This document shows positions 60,477 to 64,000 of a stretch of 64,000 bases of DNA, in pieces. The position numbers and the translations under genes were made by a program. Within the stretch, counting starts at the first letter, position 1, and every line of letters starts with the position of its first letter. Under the pieces are notes generated by a model. The model made no database searches and was not told the DNA's origin. It saw only the letters and a program-made list of their open reading frames with translations. The DNA is from an uncultured Eubacteriales bacterium (GTDB taxonomy: Bacteria > Bacillota > Clostridia > Christensenellales > DTU072): contig CASFAV010000004.1 in assembly GCA_949292905.1 (NCBI GenBank), forward strand, positions 186,001 through 250,000, read 5' to 3'.

Positions 60477-60513
60477 TTGAATTTACGGATAATACAATAT
60501 ATAATATCCGTAA
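60477..60513 (+). promoter_or_regulatory. Promoter and overlapping inverted repeat for nfnAB
   Basis: TTGAAT (60477-60482), 17-nt spacer, TATAAT (60500-60505). A perfect 9-bp inverted repeat TTACGGATA (60483-60491) / TATCCGTAA (60505-60513) fills the spacer and runs past the -10, as a repressor site would. Confidence 0.7.
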
Positions 60514-60535
60514 TAATTTATATCGTGAGGAAAAT

Positions 60536-61363
60536 ATGTATCTCATAGAAGCTAAAAGAACGCTGGCGGAAAACGTCAACGAATACGTGATAGCGGCGCC
60601 CGCGGCAGCCCGTAACGCGAAGCCGGGGCAATTCGTGATACTGCGCGTCGACGCCGAAGGCGAGCGCGTGCCCTTCACCATCTGCGACATCAACCGTACG
60701 CTCGGCACGGTGACCATACTCGTGCAGACGGTGGGCGCGACTACCGCCAAGCTCGCAGAACTCGGCGCGGGCGACGGTATCGCCGATTTCGTGGGGCCTC
60801 TCGGCAACCCCACCGATCTCACGGGATACGACAAGGTGATGCTCGTGGGCGGCGGCATAGGCGGCGCGGTCATATACCCGCAGGCAAAATACCTCGCGTC
60901 CGTAGGAAAGCCCGCCACGGTGGTGCTCGGGGCGCGTAACGAATCGCTTTTGATGTACGAACGCGAAATGAGTAATTTCGCCTCCGCTCTTCACATAATG
61001 ACCGACGACGGCTCAAAAGGCGGCAAAGGTTTCGTGACCGACAAGGTGCGCGAGCTTCTCGGCAAAGAGAAATACGACGTCGTGATGGCGGTGGGCCCGC
61101 TCATGATGATGAAGGCGGTCTGCGACGTGACGCGCGAATTCGGCGTGCATACGATAGTGTCGATGAACTCCGTCATGGTGGACGGCACGGGAATGTGCGG
61201 CTGTTGCCGCGTGACCGTGGGCGGCGAAAGGAAATACGCCTGCGTGGACGGACCGGAATTCGACGGTCATCTCGTGGATTTCGACGAAGCGCGCCTGCGC
61301 GCGGGCTTCTATAAAGAACAGGAAGCGGAACACATGTGCAGAATACGCGGAGGTAAAAAATAA
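60536..61363 (+). CDS. nfnA: NADH-dependent reduced ferredoxin:NADP oxidoreductase, subunit A
   Basis: A 275-residue FAD/NAD-binding protein of the dihydroorotate-dehydrogenase-electron-transfer family. The FAD motif is VPFTICDIN, NAD binding is at VGGGIGGAVIYPQAKYL, and the [2Fe-2S] site is MCGCCRVTVGGERKYACVDG. Together with NfnB it couples NADH, NADPH and ferredoxin by electron bifurcation. The stop overlaps the nfnB ATG by 1 nt (TAATG), which fixes the pairing. GTGAGGA precedes the ATG. Confidence 0.92.
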   Translation: MYLIEAKRTLAENVNEYVIAAPAAARNAKPGQFVILRVDAEGERVPFTICDINRTLGTVTILVQTVGATTAKLAELGAGDGIADFVGPLGNPTDLTGYDKVMLVGGGIGGAVIYPQAKYLASVGKPATVVLGARNESLLMYEREMSNFASALHIMTDDGSKGGKGFVTDKVRELLGKEKYDVVMAVGPLMMMKAVCDVTREFGVHTIVSMNSVMVDGTGMCGCCRVTVGGERKYACVDGPEFDGHLVDFDEARLRAGFYKEQEAEHMCRIRGGKK

Positions 61364-62733
61364 TGGCGATAACACCGAGAAACAAAACTAGAGAGGCGGC
61401 GCCCGAAGTCCGCGCGCACAATTTCGAAGAAGTGAACGCCGGCTTCGACGCGGAAACCGCGGCTAAGGAAGCGGCGCGTTGTCTTAACTGCAAAAACCCT
61501 ATGTGCAGAAAGGGCTGTCCCGTCGGTATAAACATCCCCGCTTTCATCGCGAAGATCAAGGAAGGCGACATTGACGGAGCAGCCGCCGTCATCAAGCGGG
61601 ACAACAACCTGCCCTCTATCTGCGGCCGCGTTTGCCCGCAGGAAACGCAGTGCGAAAACAACTGCATTCTCAAGAAGAACGGTTCCGTCGCCATCGGCGC
61701 GCTCGAAAGGTTCGCGGGCGATCACGCGATCGCCAACAAGACTCCCACCGTTTCTCCCGTCCGTAACGGTTACCGCGCGGCGGTGGTAGGCAGCGGTCCC
61801 GCGGGACTGAGCTGCGGCGCCGATCTCGCCAAAGCGGGATTCGACGTCACCGTATTCGAAGCCTTCCACGAGCCCGGCGGCGTGCTCGTTTACGGAATAC
61901 CCGAATTCAGGCTCCCGAAATCGATAGTTAAGGCGGAGATAAACACACTTAAAGAACTCGGCGTGCGGATAGAGACCAACGTCGTCATCGGCAAGACCTT
62001 CACTCTCGACGACCTTAAAGAGGACTACGACTATATCTTCCTCGGCACGGGCGCGGGGCTTCCGATGTTCATGAATATCAAAGGCGAAGGTCTGAACGGA
62101 GTATGCTCGGCCAACGAATTCCTCACCCGCGTGAACCTCATGAAGGCGATGAAAAAAGACTCCGCCACTCCCGTACAGCGGGCGCATAACGTCATAGTCG
62201 TAGGCGCGGGCAACGTGGCGATGGACGCGGCGCGTACGGCGCTCAGACTGGGCGCGGAGAAGGTGACGATCGTCTACCGCAGGTCGCGCGACGAGATGCC
62301 CGCGAGGCGGGAGGAGATACATCACGCCGAAGAGGAAGGCATAGAGCTCAGGCTCCTCACCAATCCCGTCGAAGTGCTCGGCAAGGATCACGTCGAAGGA
62401 GTGCGTTGCATAAAGATGGAGCTCGGAGATCCCGACGAGCGCGGAAGAAGGCGTCCCGTCCCGATAGCGGGAAGCGAATTCGAAATACCGTGCGACCAGC
62501 TGATCATGGCGCTCGGCACTTCGCCCAATCCTATAATAAAGAACTCCGCTCCCGAACTGGAAACCACTTCTCGCGGCACGATAGTCGTGGACGAAGAAGG
62601 GCTGACCTCGATGGAGCGCGTATATTGCGGCGGAGACGCGGCTACCGGCGCGGCGACGGTGATACTCGCGATGAGCGCGGGAAAACGCGCGGCGCGCGCG
62701 ATAATAGCCGACGCGGAAAAGAAGAAAAACTGA
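61363..62733 (+). CDS. nfnB: NADH-dependent reduced ferredoxin:NADP oxidoreductase, subunit B (GltD-like)
   Basis: A 456-residue GltD-family flavoprotein. Two [4Fe-4S] sites are at the N-terminus (RCLNCKNPMCRKGCPVGINI and CGRVCPQETQCENNC). FAD is bound at VVGSGPAGLSCGADLAK, NADPH at IVVGAGNVAMDAARTALRLG, and the late CGGDAATGAATV motif is typical. GltA (glutamate synthase large subunit) is absent nearby, and the adjacent nfnA makes the Nfn complex the right reading rather than glutamate synthase. Confidence 0.92.
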   Translation: MAITPRNKTREAAPEVRAHNFEEVNAGFDAETAAKEAARCLNCKNPMCRKGCPVGINIPAFIAKIKEGDIDGAAAVIKRDNNLPSICGRVCPQETQCENNCILKKNGSVAIGALERFAGDHAIANKTPTVSPVRNGYRAAVVGSGPAGLSCGADLAKAGFDVTVFEAFHEPGGVLVYGIPEFRLPKSIVKAEINTLKELGVRIETNVVIGKTFTLDDLKEDYDYIFLGTGAGLPMFMNIKGEGLNGVCSANEFLTRVNLMKAMKKDSATPVQRAHNVIVVGAGNVAMDAARTALRLGAEKVTIVYRRSRDEMPARREEIHHAEEEGIELRLLTNPVEVLGKDHVEGVRCIKMELGDPDERGRRRPVPIAGSEFEIPCDQLIMALGTSPNPIIKNSAPELETTSRGTIVVDEEGLTSMERVYCGGDAATGAATVILAMSAGKRAARAIIADAEKKKN

Positions 62734-62754
62734 CGTCGCTTTTCGTTTGGAAAA

Positions 62755-62786
62755 AGGCGCTCCCCTTACGGAGCGCCTCTTTTTTC
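62755..62786 (+). terminator. Rho-independent terminator after nfnB
   Basis: 9-bp stem AGGCGCTCC (62755-62763) with GGAGCGCCT (62770-62778), then a T run. Confidence 0.88.
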
Positions 62787-62842
62787 GAGGTAAGACTCTC
62801 GGGACGCGGAGCCCTCTACTCAACTCCGCGTAACGCACCCAC

Positions 62843-62871
62843 AAAAAAACGCGGCGCCTTTAAGCGCCGCG
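62843..62871 (-). terminator. Rho-independent terminator of the beta-propeller-like gene
   Basis: Minus strand: 8-bp stem CGCGGCGC with GCGCCGCG (62850-62857 with 62864-62871), followed by seven T (62849-62843). Confidence 0.88.
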
Positions 62872-62894
62872 CGAAATCGTTTCTTTCCTATCTT

Positions 62895-63998
62895 TTACTC
62901 TTCCTCTTCGTCCTCTACGGATTCGAGCATGCCGATATTGTCGGCTGCGGAGAATTTACCGAGCTGCAACGCTATCTGCGAATTGGCGTTGTGCGGTTTG
63001 ACGTTTCCGAGAGCGAGATAATAGGTATTGTCCTTTACGTCGGAATTGAAGAAATACACGCAGTCGAGCACCTTGTCGAGCTTGAGCCAGGTCGTGTTGT
63101 AGGTAGTGCCGTAAAGCGATACGGCGCTCACCCTCTTGAGCTCGTATCCGCCGTTCCCGTTCGCGGTGAGCACGTCTATCCTGTACAGCGCGTTGCTCGC
63201 GGTATAATACACGGTCACCGTTCCGTCGCTTACCCGAACGTCCAGTATGCTCAGCGAGGAGCCTTCTATGACGGCGTCCGCTACCCAGGCGCCGGAAGCG
63301 TCCTTGCGGAGATAATCGACTGAATCGGAATCTACGGCGAGAATGTTGTTCGCGTCGATATATTTAAGCGAGGTGTAGGTCACGCCGGTGGTGTAACGCA
63401 CTTCTTTCGCTTCGTCGAACGTGAGATCGGCGTTGAAATCGTATGCGTAAACGCCTTTGGACTTCGTGTTGGTGCCGCTGTCTGTCTTGGTGTACGCAAG
63501 TCTTATGGAGTCGCCGCCGACGAAATAGCTGTCGAGAAGAGTTATCGAATAGCCGCCGGGATGCGCAAGGCTGTTCGCATTATAGGAGGCAAGACCGTCT
63601 ATCACTTTCACGGGAGCGCCGCCCGCTCTGTACGCCCAAACGGTGTTGTTGGTGGCGTAGCTGTTCTCGGACGCTTTGGTATAGAATACCGTGTTCTGCA
63701 TGCCGTTAGCGTTGTCGGCGTAATCGGCGAACGTATACGCGACGACTTTCTCGTCCACGAGGCTGTCTTTGAATTTCTTGTCGTTGAGGTCTATGACGTG
63801 AAGCTCGCTTTCGGAGTTCATATAGGCGATATATCCGTCGCTCACTCTGTATACGGGCGTATAATCGTCGAACGTCGCTATGACTTCGCTCTCCGCTCCG
63901 TCCAAAGTGGTGCGCATCAATACCATCTCGGAAGTCTTGGCGTTGCCGCTGCCGTCCTTGTCGGTCGAGGGAGTGGTGTAATAAATGTGATCGCCCAC
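62895..63998 (-). CDS. Beta-propeller-like protein, 5' end outside window
   Basis: At least 367 residues, open to the window's right edge, so the true start is not seen. Repeated strand patterns suit a DUF5050/beta-propeller-type exported protein: GDHIYYTTPS, VSDGYIAYMNSESELHVIDL, TVWAYRAGGAPVKVIDG and DVRVSDGTVTVYYTASNALYRIDV. The end is acidic (SVEDEEEE). No enzyme motif is visible. A minus-strand terminator follows at 62843. Confidence 0.65.
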   Translation of the reverse strand: MGDHIYYTTPSTDKDGSGNAKTSEMVLMRTTLDGAESEVIATFDDYTPVYRVSDGYIAYMNSESELHVIDLNDKKFKDSLVDEKVVAYTFADYADNANGMQNTVFYTKASENSYATNNTVWAYRAGGAPVKVIDGLASYNANSLAHPGGYSITLLDSYFVGGDSIRLAYTKTDSGTNTKSKGVYAYDFNADLTFDEAKEVRYTTGVTYTSLKYIDANNILAVDSDSVDYLRKDASGAWVADAVIEGSSLSILDVRVSDGTVTVYYTASNALYRIDVLTANGNGGYELKRVSAVSLYGTTYNTTWLKLDKVLDCVYFFNSDVKDNTYYLALGNVKPHNANSQIALQLGKFSAADNIGMLESVEDEEEE

Positions 63999-64000
63999 TA

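Noticed and set aside
58700..60500. parS site near parB
   Set aside because: No TGTTTCACGTGAAACA-like sequence was found by eye in this part.
61363..62733. Glutamate synthase small subunit
   Set aside because: There is no large subunit gene, and the overlapping nfnA partner points to the Nfn complex.

Overview
The window looks like a chromosomal segment of a spore-forming, anaerobic, gut-type member of the Clostridia (Bacillota). Supporting signs are strong AGGAGG-type ribosome binding sites, sigma-A-like promoters often with an extended TGnTATAAT -10, and dense rho-independent terminators. Other signs are an XRE regulator style typical of Firmicutes, lipobox lipoproteins, a class I two-subunit fumarase, an NfnAB electron-bifurcating pair, a BclA-like collagen-repeat protein and an AmaP/Asp23-type membrane protein. 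GC content is moderate (roughly 50-55%). An uncultivated Christensenellales-like lineage would fit, but that is inference. No rRNA, tRNA, CRISPR array, insertion sequence or prophage was recognised.

Layout. 1-11.6 kb: end of a GH2 glycosidase, an exported phosphoesterase, a PII-like protein with a CPA2 antiporter, fumarase/tartrate dehydratase alpha and beta, a nitroreductase, an AmaP-like protein, an unusual HTH-cupin-acyl-CoA-synthetase fusion, and a DUF898-like membrane protein divergent from an XRE regulator. 11.7-14.7 kb: a polar amino acid ABC transporter whose ATPase carries a ~120-residue coiled insertion. 14.9-31.2 kb: carbohydrate and surface genes (LRR lipoproteins, GPH/MFS transporters, a GH3 glycosidase, a ComEC-like exported metallohydrolase) mixed with tcdA, gph and lpdA. 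31.3-32.6 kb: an SDR reductase and a low-molecular-weight tyrosine phosphatase.

32.7-39.2 kb is the most unusual part. It is a tightly packed five-gene operon: a release-factor paralogue that keeps GGQ but lacks a recognisable PxT/SPF stop-codon motif, an SF1 (UvrD/TRANK1-like) helicase, a coiled-coil protein, a single-pass membrane protein with a repetitive extracellular domain, and a small membrane protein. It ends at a terminator and matches no system known to me.

39.2-54.5 kb: a polytopic membrane protein, catalase, an SF2 helicase with a C-terminal membrane hairpin, the collagen-like protein, a Cys-rich repeat lipoprotein, a sensor kinase/response regulator pair, a truncated SLC13 transporter remnant, and a PepSY lipoprotein followed by an ECF sigma/anti-sigma pair. 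54.5-64 kb: peptidase E-like protein, an exported alpha/beta hydrolase, dut, gltX, parB (no parA beside it), rsmG, nfnAB and the end of a beta-propeller-like protein.

Several genes have no Shine-Dalgarno sequence and a -10 box only 6-10 nt before the ATG, suggesting leaderless transcripts. Three unrelated membrane proteins share acidic Ala/Glu-rich C-terminal tails.
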